64,000 nucleotides of DNA, from positions 38,909 through 102,908 of the forward strand of contig JBARRR010000039.1 in NCBI GenBank assembly GCA_049644325.1, given 5' to 3'. The notes beneath the pieces are model-generated. The model searched no databases. It was not told where the DNA came from and saw only the letters and a program-made list of their open reading frames with translations. The position numbers and the translations under genes were made by a program. Origin of the DNA: DASZHA01 sp049644325. GTDB lineage: Bacteria > Chloroflexota > Dormibacteria > DASZGP01. This document shows, piece by piece, positions 17,655-25,136 of the stretch. Numbering within the stretch: the stretch's first letter is position 1; each line of letters opens with the position of its first letter.

Positions 17655-18406
17655 CAGCCGGGTTTGGCCTCCGGGTCGATCGCCCTGGCCGGGGCCTGGC
17701 CGAACGGTGACGGCGTGGCAGGTGTGTCGGCCGAGTTCAGGATGTCCTCGAAGACCTCAAGCGGAGGCGTCTCTCCCGCCCACGCGTAGCTGGCGGCGGC
17801 GCTGCTCGCCCATAGGAAACCGAGACCCCGGAAGAGCCGGTCCTTGCCAAACTCGGGTTCCAGCACGTTCCGCAGCAGGACTCCATCGATGGTCGCCAGC
17901 AGGATGGCGGCGAACTCCTCCTCCGGGATGGGGGGCGCCAGTGGCAAGTCTTCGGACAGCCGGTGCACCATCGCGGTCGTCTCCGCGGTGAGGTCGCGGT
18001 ACAGCTCGGCGACCTCCTTGCGCAGCCGCTCATTGGTGAAGCTGAGGCTGATCAGGTCAAAGAACAGGCGGCAGGAGTCGGATTGTGTCGCGTACTCGTC
18101 GCGGATCACCCTGAGGCTGGTCCACATCTGGGTCAGGGGATCGCCACTGACCTCTGCCATCCCAGCCTTGATGTTGGTCAGCATCTGGTCGTTGAGGTTG
18201 CGGACCACGGCAACGAGGAGGTCCTCCTTGGTACCGAAGTAGTAGTGGATCAGACCCTGGGCCACGCCGGCCTCGGCGGCGATGTCCTTCATCGAGGTAT
18301 TGCCGTAACCCTGGCGGCTCATGGCCGCGCTGGCGGCTTCGATGATGTGGCGGGCGCGCTCCTGGGCGGCGGGGCTTTGTACGGTGGCGGGGAGTGCGAC
18401 GTTCAA
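17654..18406 (-). CDS. TetR-family transcriptional regulator
   Basis: The 250-residue product has a typical TetR N-terminal helix-turn-helix: ARHIIEAASAAMSRQGYGNTS is followed by MKDIAAEAGVAQGLIHYYFGTKEDLLVAVV (split here at residue 41; about 20-75). The C-terminal ligand/dimer domain is followed by a Pro-rich tail. It is the first gene of the operon with the MMPL transporter, an arrangement usual for local repressors of efflux. Two palindromes of the TTGAT...ATCAA type lie 18-56 bp upstream of its start and are the probable operators. Confidence 0.92.
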   Translation of the reverse strand: MNVALPATVQSPAAQERARHIIEAASAAMSRQGYGNTSMKDIAAEAGVAQGLIHYYFGTKEDLLVAVVRNLNDQMLTNIKAGMAEVSGDPLTQMWTSLRVIRDEYATQSDSCRLFFDLISLSFTNERLRKEVAELYRDLTAETTAMVHRLSEDLPLAPPIPEEEFAAILLATIDGVLLRNVLEPEFGKDRLFRGLGFLWASSAAASYAWAGETPPLEVFEDILNSADTPATPSPFGQAPARAIDPEAKPG

Positions 18407-18424
18407 CTTAGAAACCTCTGCTAG

Positions 18425-18462
18425 TTGATCGATCAGTCAACATTGTTTGATCATTCAATCAA
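18425..18462. promoter_or_regulatory. Two TetR-type operator palindromes
   Basis: TTGATCGATCAGTCAA (18425-18440) and TTGATCATTCAATCAA (18447-18462) are imperfect 16-bp palindromes with TTGA/TCAA ends, 22 bp centre to centre. This is the usual size and shape of TetR/AcrR binding sites. They sit just upstream of the tetR start and are AT-rich against the local background. They probably mediate autorepression of tetR-mmpL and could also affect the divergent SnoaL-like gene. Confidence 0.7.
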
Positions 18463-18583
18463 GGTCGTAAACGGATGTCAAGGCCGCGGTCCCCACTGGC
18501 ACAACCTACCGTGGCAAAGCTTCTAGCCCATAGGCAAAAGGACACATTCGACCGAGGCGGAGATTGAGAGTCGCGGGCCGCGC

Positions 18584-18589
18584 TTGACA
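18584..18589 (+). promoter_or_regulatory. TTGACA -35 element before the SnoaL-like gene
   Basis: A perfect TTGACA lies 73 bp before the ATG at 18662 in the divergent tetR/SnoaL interval. No convincing -10 hexamer is seen 16-18 nt downstream (the position holds a GC-rich CAGCCT), so the promoter call rests mainly on the -35 element. Confidence 0.3.
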
Positions 18590-18661
18590 CCAACCGGCGC
18601 CGGTGCCAGCCTTCCCCGCTGGAGCGGCGCTTGGCCGCCGAGGTTCGCAGGAGGAGCGCAA

Positions 18662-19060
18662 ATGGGAGCAGCAGAGTACGCAGAGGCGGCGAGGCGCGGC
18701 TACAAGGCCTTCCAGGAGAACGACGTCGAGACCCTGCAGCAGGTGCTCGCGCCAGACGTCAAGTGGCATGGCACCGGCCGCAACCAGACGGCAGGCGACT
18801 TCGACGGCCTCGACGCCACCCTGGGCAGCTTCCTCAACCTGGCCCAGCTGACAAACGGCACCTTCGGCGTCGAGGTCCACGATGTCCTCGCCAGCGACGA
18901 CCATGCGGTAGTGCTGGCCACGTCGAAAGGCGAGCGCAACGGCAAGACTCTGGAGTCGAACTACTGCCACATCTTTCACTTCAACGACAGCGGCCAGGTC
19001 AGCGAGGCCTGGGTGGTGCCGGTTGACCCGTACGCCGGGGACGATTTCTTCGCCGACTGA
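18662..19060 (+). CDS. SnoaL/NTF2-like domain protein
   Basis: The 132-residue product has the cone-shaped NTF2-like fold pattern: helix EYAEAARRGYKAFQENDVET, strand LAPDVKWHGTGRN (about 26-38), and the sheet HAVVLATSKGERNG plus ESNYCHIFHFNDSGQVSEAW. Relatives act as ketosteroid isomerase-like enzymes, epoxide hydrolases or ligand-binding proteins; no catalytic set is clear. ATG 18662 is preceded by AGGAGG at good spacing. It converges with the EamA transporter gene. Confidence 0.85.
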   Translation: MGAAEYAEAARRGYKAFQENDVETLQQVLAPDVKWHGTGRNQTAGDFDGLDATLGSFLNLAQLTNGTFGVEVHDVLASDDHAVVLATSKGERNGKTLESNYCHIFHFNDSGQVSEAWVVPVDPYAGDDFFAD

Positions 19061-19068
19061 GCCGACGG

Positions 19069-19989
19069 TCAGGTGACTATCGGCACCTCCGCCTCGGCTT
19101 CCACCGGGGGGCTGGTCAGCGTCACCCCCACGGAGGCGCCGACGACGAGGGCGAAGCCGACCGCCTCCAGGGGGTGCACGCCCTGGCTGAGCACGATCGC
19201 GCCGACCAGGGCGCCCATCAGCGGGTGGAGGCTGAGGAGCACGCCGAAGACGTAGGAGGGGATCCTCTTCATCGCCAGCAGCTCGACGCTGTACGGCACC
19301 GCCGAGCTGAGGATGCCGACCAGGACCCCCATCAGCAGGACCACCGGGTTGGTCAGCGTGCCGCCACCCTGCCACAGTGCGGGCGCGGTCAGCAGGATTG
19401 CGGCCACCACCATCGCCATCGCCAGGGTGTCCGCCTGCCGCCCGCCGGTCGCCACCCGCCGCCCCACCAGGACATAGAACGCCCAGCAGGCGCCGGCCGC
19501 CAGCACCCAGGCCAGGCCCACATAGTTGAGGTGGTCGGGGCCCGGCTTGCTGATGGCGATGACGCCCGCCGCCGCCATCGCCACCCACATCAGGTCGCGC
19601 CGGCGCGGCGACAGGATGCCGGCGATCACGATCGGCCCGGTGAACTCCACCGCCACTGCGTCGCCCAGCGGCAGCAGCGCGATGCCGTAGTAGAAGGCGG
19701 TGTTCATCAGGCCCAGGACCAGGCCCAGCGCCAAGGCGTACCCCGGCCTGATGCCCCGCAGCGACCCTCGCCGTGCCAGCAGCAGCAGCAACAGCGCCCC
19801 GGCGCTGACGACGTTGCGGATCCAGCTGGCGGTCACCGGCGGGGTGAGCAGGAAGAGACGGGTGGCATAGGCCGCGCCCAGCTGGGCCGATACCGTGCTC
19901 AGCACCACCAGGCTGGCGGCGACCAGCTTGTGTCGCGACGCCCCCACGGGCAGCGGCCGGCTATGGGTCTCTGCGGTTTCCCTAGCCAC
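19069..19989 (-). CDS. EamA/DMT-family transporter
   Basis: About 306 residues with ten predicted hydrophobic helices in two halves, as in drug/metabolite transporters (RhaT/EamA). Recognisable parts are AAYATRLFLLTPPVTASWIRN in helices 1-2 (one residue more than a short motif), LPLGDAVAVEFTGPI in helix 4 and the second-half equivalent LLSLHPLMGALVGAIVL. Such proteins export amino acids or nucleosides; the substrate is unknown. The start is uncertain: GTG 19989 overlaps the upstream gene by 8 bp and gives a normal family length. The frame stays open further upstream but without membrane segments. Confidence 0.85.
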   Translation of the reverse strand: MARETAETHSRPLPVGASRHKLVAASLVVLSTVSAQLGAAYATRLFLLTPPVTASWIRNVVSAGALLLLLLARRGSLRGIRPGYALALGLVLGLMNTAFYYGIALLPLGDAVAVEFTGPIVIAGILSPRRRDLMWVAMAAAGVIAISKPGPDHLNYVGLAWVLAAGACWAFYVLVGRRVATGGRQADTLAMAMVVAAILLTAPALWQGGGTLTNPVVLLMGVLVGILSSAVPYSVELLAMKRIPSYVFGVLLSLHPLMGALVGAIVLSQGVHPLEAVGFALVVGASVGVTLTSPPVEAEAEVPIVT

Positions 19990-20470
19990 GGGCGGCGGCC
20001 AGGGCTCGGTCCACGGCGTCGGCCACCGTGGGGCAAGCCTCCAGCAGCGGCTCGCCGTCGCCGGGCCTGGACGCCGACCAGGTCTCGAAGCCGAACACCG
20101 GCACCCCCAGCTTGCGAGCGATGGCGATCTCGCTGAGGGTTCCGTAACCCCCGCCGATGGCGACCACGGCGTCCGCCGAGCGAACCAGGATGACGTTGCG
20201 GGCTTCACCGGCCCCGGTGGCGATGCGGACCTGCGCCGGCGCGATGGCCGAGGCCGTGCTCGCCGCGGGCAGCACGGCGCAGGCAAGTCCGCCGGCGGCG
20301 CGGGCGGCCTCGGTCGCCGCCAGCATCACGCCGGTCATTCCGCCGGTCAGCAGCACGGCTCCCGCCTCCGCGATGCGCGTGCCGGCTTCGGCGGCCGCGC
20401 CGTTGTATGGCGTGTCGGGGTCACCGTCGCCGCAGACGGCGACCTGCAGGGGCAGGGGATTGGCGGACAT
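19982..20470 (-). CDS. TIGR00725/LOG-like (lysine decarboxylase-fold) Rossmann protein
   Basis: The 162-residue product starts with a nucleotide-binding strand (LPLQVAVCGDGDP) and contains LLTGGMTGVMLAATEAARAAGG and VVAIGGGYGTLSEIAIARKLG. The GGGYGTLSE segment corresponds to the PGGxGTxxE motif of the LOG family. LOG proteins hydrolyse nucleoside monophosphates such as cytokinin ribotides, whereas the TIGR00725 branch is uncharacterised. The gene precedes and overlaps the EamA transporter gene, suggesting co-expression. Confidence 0.85.
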   Translation of the reverse strand: MSANPLPLQVAVCGDGDPDTPYNGAAAEAGTRIAEAGAVLLTGGMTGVMLAATEAARAAGGLACAVLPAASTASAIAPAQVRIATGAGEARNVILVRSADAVVAIGGGYGTLSEIAIARKLGVPVFGFETWSASRPGDGEPLLEACPTVADAVDRALAAARG

Positions 20471-20549
20471 GGACCTGGACCGAGGCTAGCATCGGGGGGT
20501 GGAGGCGGCCTGGCCGCCGGTCCCGGTGGGCAGGCCTTGAATGTAGTCC

Positions 20550-20555
20550 TAGAAT
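20550..20555 (+). promoter_or_regulatory. -10 element of the tRNA-Leu gene
   Basis: TAGAAT lies 12 nt before the first base of the tRNA, in an otherwise GC-rich spacer. No -35 element at 16-18 nt spacing is clear. Confidence 0.35.
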
Positions 20556-20567
20556 CCGGCCATTCGC

Positions 20568-20650
20568 GTCGGCGTGGTGGAACGGTAGACACGCCAGCTT
20601 TAGGAGCTGGTCCCCGCGAGGGGGTGGAGGTTCGAGTCCTCTCGCCGACA
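20568..20650 (+). tRNA. tRNA-Leu (anticodon UAG)
   Basis: The sequence folds as a class II tRNA. The 7-bp acceptor stem is GTCGGCG/CGCCGAC, the D arm contains GGTGGAACGGTAGAC, and the anticodon stem CCAGC/GCTGG encloses loop TTTAGGA with anticodon TAG. A long variable arm follows (TCCCCGCGAGGGGGT region) and the T arm is GAGGTTCGAGTCCTC. The long variable arm and anticodon identify leucine. The 3' CCA is not encoded. Confidence 0.96.
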
Positions 20651-20743
20651 GTCTTCACCAGCCGCGGCGCCCGCGCAGATTTCTGACGCCCTCGTCAGAA
20701 ACTGTGGTACTTTGGCCACTGGCGGAAGGTTTCGGAGGTGCCC

Positions 20744-21661
20744 ATGGCAACTACCACTAGCGACGTCGAGCAGGCGAGCCTGGTTCAGCTCGGCAACACC
20801 CACATCGACGAAGTCCTGACCCTGCTCGACCACGGGTTGGAGCGGCTCCCCAGCTACCGCGAGCTCTACCTCCGGTGGGAGCGCCAGCAGTGGAAGACCC
20901 AGGACCTCGACTTCACCCAGGACAGGATCGACAACGAGCGCCAGAAGGCCGAGGGCAACACCCGCCAGCTGGAGGAGTCGGAGCGGACCTACGCCTCCTT
21001 CTGGATCGGCGAGCACCAGGTCACCGTCGACCTGCTGCCCTTCGTGATCGCCGCCCCCGACACCGAGCAGAAGCTCTTCCTCACCACCCAGGTGGTCGAC
21101 GAGGCCCGCCACATGGTCTTCTTCGACCGCTTCTACTCCGAGGTCCTGGGGGTCGAGGAGGCCACCCTCCACGACCGGATCTGGGCGCAGAAGCCCCACG
21201 TCTACCGGGCCTATGACGACATCTTCTTCGGCACCCTGGCCAAACTCGCCGACGACCTCCGCCGGGAGCCCGAGAACTTCGACACCCTGGTCCGCGGCGT
21301 GACCGTGTACCACATCATCATCGAGGGCTTCCTGGCGCTCACCGGGCAGCGCTTCACCCTCGACTACCTTCGCCGCGAAGACCAGCTACCCGGCTTCCGA
21401 GCGGGGTTCACCGCGATCATGCGCGACGAGTCCCGGCACATCACCTTCGGGACCAAGTTCCTGTACGACGCGGTGCACCAGGACCCCAGGTGGGTCGGAG
21501 TGATCCAGGACCAGCTGAACCAGACGCTGCCGCTGAGCATGACGTTGCTCGAGGATTCCGATCCCACCGTCTCCGGCTACACCCAGGACGAGGTCACCAC
21601 CTGGGGGATGCGTTCGCTGGAAAAGCGCCTCAAGGTCATCGGCGTCCCCTTCGGCCTGTAG
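20744..21661 (+). CDS. R2-like ligand-binding oxidase (R2lox)-type ferritin-like protein
   Basis: The 305-residue product is a ribonucleotide reductase R2-fold protein with all six metal ligands: E90, E120, H123, E194, E229 and H232 (segments SFWIGEHQVT, DEARHMVFFDRF, YHIIIEGFLALTGQ, DESRHITFG). The spacing E90-x2-V93 and Y189-x4-E194 matches the Val and Tyr that form the Tyr-Val ether cross-link in R2lox proteins with Mn/Fe centres. R2lox proteins bind a fatty-acid-like ligand and are presumed oxidases; their physiological reaction is not established. ATG 20744 has GGAGG 5 nt upstream; the GTG six bases earlier is less likely. Confidence 0.85.
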   Translation: MATTTSDVEQASLVQLGNTHIDEVLTLLDHGLERLPSYRELYLRWERQQWKTQDLDFTQDRIDNERQKAEGNTRQLEESERTYASFWIGEHQVTVDLLPFVIAAPDTEQKLFLTTQVVDEARHMVFFDRFYSEVLGVEEATLHDRIWAQKPHVYRAYDDIFFGTLAKLADDLRREPENFDTLVRGVTVYHIIIEGFLALTGQRFTLDYLRREDQLPGFRAGFTAIMRDESRHITFGTKFLYDAVHQDPRWVGVIQDQLNQTLPLSMTLLEDSDPTVSGYTQDEVTTWGMRSLEKRLKVIGVPFGL

Positions 21662-21670
21662 GACCCCGAG

Positions 21671-21686
21671 CCGGCCAAGAGGCCGG
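21671..21686 (+). terminator. Hairpin after the R2lox gene
   Basis: Ten bases after the stop codon, CCGGCC-AAGA-GGCCGG forms a perfect 6-bp GC stem with a 4-nt loop. The downstream sequence is only mildly T-rich (CAACGTTTTA about 10 nt later). It is plausible as a transcription terminator separating the R2lox gene from the DedA gene. Confidence 0.5.
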
Positions 21687-21770
21687 TACACAACGTTTTA
21701 CTGAAACTTAACAGTCACAGTGCACTTCTACCTATTCTGAGGCGTCCCGCGAACATACACTCAGGTGGCC

Positions 21771-22499
21771 ATGGGACTCAGCGGGATCGCGGTGGCATCA
21801 CACGGGTTGAGGTACTACCTCGACCAGGTCCCTGGTGGCCAGGCGATCACCCAGCAGATCTACGCCCACAAGGCGATTGCGGTATTCGGCGTGATCGCCT
21901 TGGAGGAGGTGGGGATCCCGGTCCCGCTCCCCGGCGATGCGTTCATCGCCTTTGCCGGCCACCTGGTGGCGCGCCAGGCGCTGGACCCGGTTTCGGCTTT
22001 CCTGGCCGTGGTCCTCGGGGCGATGATCGGCTCCAGCGTCCTCTACTGGCTGGCCCGGATCTACGGGAAGCCGTTCGTCAAGCGATACGGCCCCTACATG
22101 CACGTCAAGCAGTCGCGGATCGACCGGTTGGAGCGCTGGTTCAAGCGTTGGGGTCCGCTGGCTGTGATCTTCGGGCGCCACGTCCCCGGGTTCCGGATCG
22201 TGCTCTCGGTGTGCGCCGGGCTTTTCGGCGTCAGCTACCCGGTGTTCGTGAGCTCGGTGGCGGTCTCCGCCAGCCTCTGGGCGGGGATGTTCCTGGTCAT
22301 CGGCTTCTTCCTCAGCCGCCAGATCGGCCCGTACATGGACATCACACCCCTGCACCTCCTGCCCAGCACCATCGTGATCAGCAGCAGCATCATCTACGCG
22401 CTCATCGTCAAGCGTCGGGCGACCCGCGCCGAGGCCCTGGCCGACGCGCCACTGGTGGTCAGCGACCCGCTGGTCGCCACCAGCCGGGCCCCTTTCTAA
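21771..22499 (+). CDS. DedA/VTT-family membrane protein
   Basis: The 242-residue product has the DedA layout: re-entrant segment LEEVGIPVPLPGDAFIAFAG (about 44-63), helix pair LAVVLGAMIGSSVLYWLARIYG, then FGRHVPGFRIVLSVCAGLFG with the conserved G-R-x-x-P-G-x-R motif (about 143-150). DedA proteins are implicated in lipid-carrier and phospholipid recycling across the membrane and in proton-dependent homeostasis. ATG 21771 is preferred to a GTG two codons upstream. The region before it (21662-21770) is AT-rich and may hold its promoter; TATTCT at 21733-21738 is the best -10 candidate. Confidence 0.9.
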   Translation: MGLSGIAVASHGLRYYLDQVPGGQAITQQIYAHKAIAVFGVIALEEVGIPVPLPGDAFIAFAGHLVARQALDPVSAFLAVVLGAMIGSSVLYWLARIYGKPFVKRYGPYMHVKQSRIDRLERWFKRWGPLAVIFGRHVPGFRIVLSVCAGLFGVSYPVFVSSVAVSASLWAGMFLVIGFFLSRQIGPYMDITPLHLLPSTIVISSSIIYALIVKRRATRAEALADAPLVVSDPLVATSRAPF

Positions 22500-22569
22500 A
22501 CCGCAGGCCGCCCCGCTGACCTCCTCGCCGCCGCCCCCGGATTGGGGCGAACGCGAGACCAGCGACCTG

Positions 22570-23052
22570 ATGTCCGAGCTGGAGCGGCTGGAGAAAGCTG
22601 CCGTACCCCTTCGGGCTGAGCTCGACCGACTGCGAAAGGAGGTGGACCTGGTCCGCAGCGAGCTCCGGCGCCGGGAGCGGGCAGAGCGGCTGCGCCAGCG
22701 ACAGGAGGCCCGGGCGGAGATGGCCGCGGGCCAGGTGCCGAGCCTCGAAGACGCGATCTCGGGGGCGGCCGCCGGGTTCGACGACGCGGTCCTGGACGAT
22801 CTCCGCTTCCTCCGTGAAAGCGCCACCGAGGTCCGCCTGGGGTACGCCTCGGCGTCACGCCAGAGCCTCAGCTTCACCGACGGCGCCGCCACCGAGGAGG
22901 CTTTCGACGTCGGCACAGCCCGCGAGCTCTGGAAGCGCGGCTGGGAGTGGGGCACCCCTGCCGCGTCGGGGGTCCGGGTCTACCCGGTCGGCAGCCGGGC
23001 GGAGCGGGTGGTGCCCGCGGCTGAGGTCCACGTCGAGCCGCGCCAGGCCTGA
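22570..23052 (+). CDS. Coiled-coil protein of unknown function
   Basis: The 160-residue product opens with a 50-residue, highly charged helix with heptad spacing of Leu/Val (LERLEKAAVPLRAELDRLRK, then EVDLVRSELRRRERAERLRQ), followed by a mixed domain with no recognised motif. It starts 70 bp after the DedA gene on the same strand. No family can be named. The base composition is like its neighbours, so it is probably a resident gene. Confidence 0.6.
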   Translation: MSELERLEKAAVPLRAELDRLRKEVDLVRSELRRRERAERLRQRQEARAEMAAGQVPSLEDAISGAAAGFDDAVLDDLRFLRESATEVRLGYASASRQSLSFTDGAATEEAFDVGTARELWKRGWEWGTPAASGVRVYPVGSRAERVVPAAEVHVEPRQA

Positions 23053-23087
23053 TCGCCGCCCAGCATCGCCTCCCGGGTGGGTTGGGA

Positions 23088-23093
23088 TAGAAT
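23088..23093 (+). promoter_or_regulatory. -10 element before the DUF4395 gene
   Basis: TAGAAT stands out in the GC-rich spacer 43 nt before the ATG at 23136, leaving room for a leader with the strong GGAAGGAGGT ribosome site at 23121-23130. No clear -35 element. Confidence 0.35.
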
Positions 23094-23135
23094 CCCTAGC
23101 AGATTAGTCGGGTATTGTCCGGAAGGAGGTTCGGC

Positions 23136-23591
23136 ATGGCTGTCCAGGCATTCGACCGCACCGTCCTCAAGGTGGGCCAGGTGTTCATCATCGGCATCAA
23201 CGTGGTCGCCTTTACGCTGGGGTTCGTGCTCCAGGTGAACTACGCCTGGCTGCTGGTGCCGTTGGTGGGCGTGATCATGGCCCTGGGCGTGGTCAACCCC
23301 CAGCTCAACCTCTTCCGGCAGTTCTACCTGCGGGTGCTCAAGCCCAGCGGCATCGTCAAGCCCAACGTCGCCCAGGAGGACCCGACTCCCCACCAGTTCG
23401 CCCAGGGCGTGGGCGCCAGCTTCCTCGGGTTCAGCACCGTCGCCTTCCTGCTGGGCGCCACCGGGGCCGGCTGGGTCCTGGCCTGGATCGTCATCGTCCT
23501 GGCCTTCGTCAACTTCGCCTTCGACTTCTGCGTCGGCTGCCAGGTCTACTTCCAGCTTGACCGCATGCACCTCCTGCCCCGCCGGGGGTAG
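23136..23591 (+). CDS. DUF4395 membrane protein
   Basis: The 151-residue product has four hydrophobic segments in two pairs (about 15-55 and 93-130) separated by a polar stretch with LKPSGIVKPN. It ends with a cysteine pair in FDFCVGCQVYFQL, the hallmark of DUF4395. DUF4395 proteins are commonly encoded beside thioredoxin-like or sulfurtransferase genes, and a membrane thioredoxin follows here after 21 bp. A role in disulfide or sulfur relay at the membrane is a reasonable inference. The start is fixed by GGAAGGAGGT 5 nt upstream of ATG. Confidence 0.85.
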   Translation: MAVQAFDRTVLKVGQVFIIGINVVAFTLGFVLQVNYAWLLVPLVGVIMALGVVNPQLNLFRQFYLRVLKPSGIVKPNVAQEDPTPHQFAQGVGASFLGFSTVAFLLGATGAGWVLAWIVIVLAFVNFAFDFCVGCQVYFQLDRMHLLPRRG

Positions 23592-23612
23592 GCGACCCCG
23601 ACCCCACCGATC

Positions 23613-24017
23613 GTGATTGAGCGCCTCGGGCTCCTTGCCGTCCTCCTCCTGGGGCTGGCCGTGCTCTTTTTGGCGGTCAGGCTGGCGGCGGTCTACCGGC
23701 GTGGCAAGCGGGTCAACCGCGTGGTCGACCCCGCCTTGAGCCAAGGGCGGCCCACGGTCCTCTTCTTCACCGCGGACTACTGCACCGTCTGCCGCTACCG
23801 CCAAAAGCCGGCGCTTGACGAGCTCAAGAGCGCCCTCGACGGCGACCTCCGGGTGGTCGAGGTCGACGCCCCGGCCGAAGAGCCGCTGGTCCGTCGGTTC
23901 GGGGTCCTGACCCTGCCCAGCACGGTGGTGCTTGCCGCCGACGGCCGCGTCTCCGCCGTCAACTACGGCTTCGCACCCAGCGACCAGCTCCGCGCCCAGG
24001 TGGCCAGCGTCGGCTGA
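23613..24017 (+). CDS. Membrane-anchored thioredoxin-like protein
   Basis: The 134-residue product has one N-terminal transmembrane helix (about 5-26), a basic stretch (YRRGKRVNR) and then a thioredoxin domain with active site YCTVC (Cys57, Cys60) and the cis-Pro loop TLPSTVV. The positive residues after the helix suggest that the thioredoxin domain faces the cytoplasm. GTG start 21 bp after DUF4395. Its job is probably redox partnership with the Cys pair of DUF4395 (inference). Confidence 0.85.
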   Translation: MIERLGLLAVLLLGLAVLFLAVRLAAVYRRGKRVNRVVDPALSQGRPTVLFFTADYCTVCRYRQKPALDELKSALDGDLRVVEVDAPAEEPLVRRFGVLTLPSTVVLAADGRVSAVNYGFAPSDQLRAQVASVG

Positions 24018-24045
24018 GGCCGCGGGTCCGGGGCCCGGAGCCCCG

Positions 24046-24855
24046 GTGGGGGCGTCCTTCAGCAGCCTGGCGCTGTACCACGCCTGTCCGCTCAAGTACC
24101 GCTACCTGGAGGTCGACCACCTCGATGAGCCGGCCACGCCCCCAGAGTGGCGGCGTGCGCCGGCGCGGATCGCGGAGACGGTGGCGTCGGAGCTCGACCG
24201 CCGGCTGGGGGCCGGAGTGCACGCCGCCCTTCTGCGCTGGCAGCGCCGGGTCGATGGCGGGGCGCCGCCCCGGGCCGCCGACCTGCTGGCCGTGGTGCGA
24301 GAGGAGGCCGATGGGCGGGGCCTGGCAGGGAAGGAGTTCGACGGCGCGATGACCCGGATGGCCGCCGGCCTGGGCGCCTATGCCGAGGGGCCCTGGCCGA
24401 AACGGACGACCCTGTTCCTGGAGCAGGCGGTTCGCCACGTGATCCAGGACGCGGACGGCTTCGCCATCGAGCTCAAGCTGAGGGTCGACCGCGTCGTCCG
24501 CTACCAGCGCCGGGTGGCCATCCTCGACTTCAAGACGGTCACGCCGCACGCCTTCGAGATGGCCATCGACGAGTGGCAGCTGCGGACCTACGTGATGGCG
24601 GCGCCGGAGCTGCTCGGGCTCGATCCGTCGCAGGTGCGGCTGTTCCTCATCGACCTGCGATCGGGCGCGGAGGCCCCGGTCGCCTCGGGCCTTGCCGCAC
24701 TTGCTGGCGCGCGGCGCGAGCTGCTTCGCGCCGGGAGGGGTATCGTCGCTGGCGCCTTCGGTGTCGACGGTGTCCCCGAGCGTCCCTGCTGGGACTGTGG
24801 CTTCCGGCTGGCGTGCCCGTCGTCGCTGGCGCCCGACCCTCCTCACGCCCACTAG
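24046..24855 (+). CDS. PD-(D/E)XK nuclease (RecB/Cas4 C-terminal type) with Fe-S cysteine set
   Basis: The 269-residue product has the RecB-type nuclease core: E126, D148 in LRVDRVV, the D161-F-K163 catalytic pair in AILDFKTVTP and the Q-x3-Y-like WQLRTYV segment. Four cysteines, C14 (YHACPLKYRY) and C248/C251/C257 (RPCWDCGFRLACP), are placed as in AddB/Cas4-type nucleases that carry a 4Fe-4S cluster. It is a stand-alone nuclease domain; no helicase or CRISPR genes are nearby, so a role in DNA repair is likely but unproven. GTG 24046 has GGAG 5 nt upstream. Confidence 0.85.
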   Translation: MGASFSSLALYHACPLKYRYLEVDHLDEPATPPEWRRAPARIAETVASELDRRLGAGVHAALLRWQRRVDGGAPPRAADLLAVVREEADGRGLAGKEFDGAMTRMAAGLGAYAEGPWPKRTTLFLEQAVRHVIQDADGFAIELKLRVDRVVRYQRRVAILDFKTVTPHAFEMAIDEWQLRTYVMAAPELLGLDPSQVRLFLIDLRSGAEAPVASGLAALAGARRELLRAGRGIVAGAFGVDGVPERPCWDCGFRLACPSSLAPDPPHAH

Positions 24856-24865
24856 ACTCGGCCCC

Positions 24866-25120
24866 ATGCCCCAGTGGGAGATAGTGGAGGAGATGCGGGA
24901 GGTGCCACCCGGCAGGGCGGGCACCCTGATCCCATCGTGGAACACCGGCTTCCCGCTGCGATCGGAGCCCCATGGCGGGCCCACCGGCGGGGTGGTGCGA
25001 CCGGGTCAGAAGCTCCACGTGCTGGAGGCCCGCGACGGCCACCTGCTCGTGCAACAGGAGGCCGCCGGCCTCCACGGCTGGATACCGCGGCACATCGTCG
25101 CCCCCTGGCCCGAGCCCTAG
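24866..25120 (+). CDS. Small SH3-like domain protein
   Basis: The 84-residue product reads as a small all-beta domain: GTLIPSWNTGFPLRSEPHGG, then VRPGQKLHVLEARDGHLLVQ and GLHGWIPRHIV. This is the pattern of bacterial SH3-type repeats (entry, turn with Gly-Gln, and a closing GWI/WV strand). No signal peptide is present, so it is probably cytoplasmic. TAGACT (24853-24858, overlapping the previous stop) lies 7 nt before the ATG with no Shine-Dalgarno, suggesting a leaderless start or coupling to the nuclease gene. Confidence 0.7.
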   Translation: MPQWEIVEEMREVPPGRAGTLIPSWNTGFPLRSEPHGGPTGGVVRPGQKLHVLEARDGHLLVQQEAAGLHGWIPRHIVAPWPEP

Positions 25121-25136
25121 CTCGCCTGACGCACGT

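Noticed and set aside
24046..24855. Cas4 of a CRISPR system
   Set aside because: The nuclease core and cysteines resemble Cas4, but no cas1/cas2, effector or array is present in the window.
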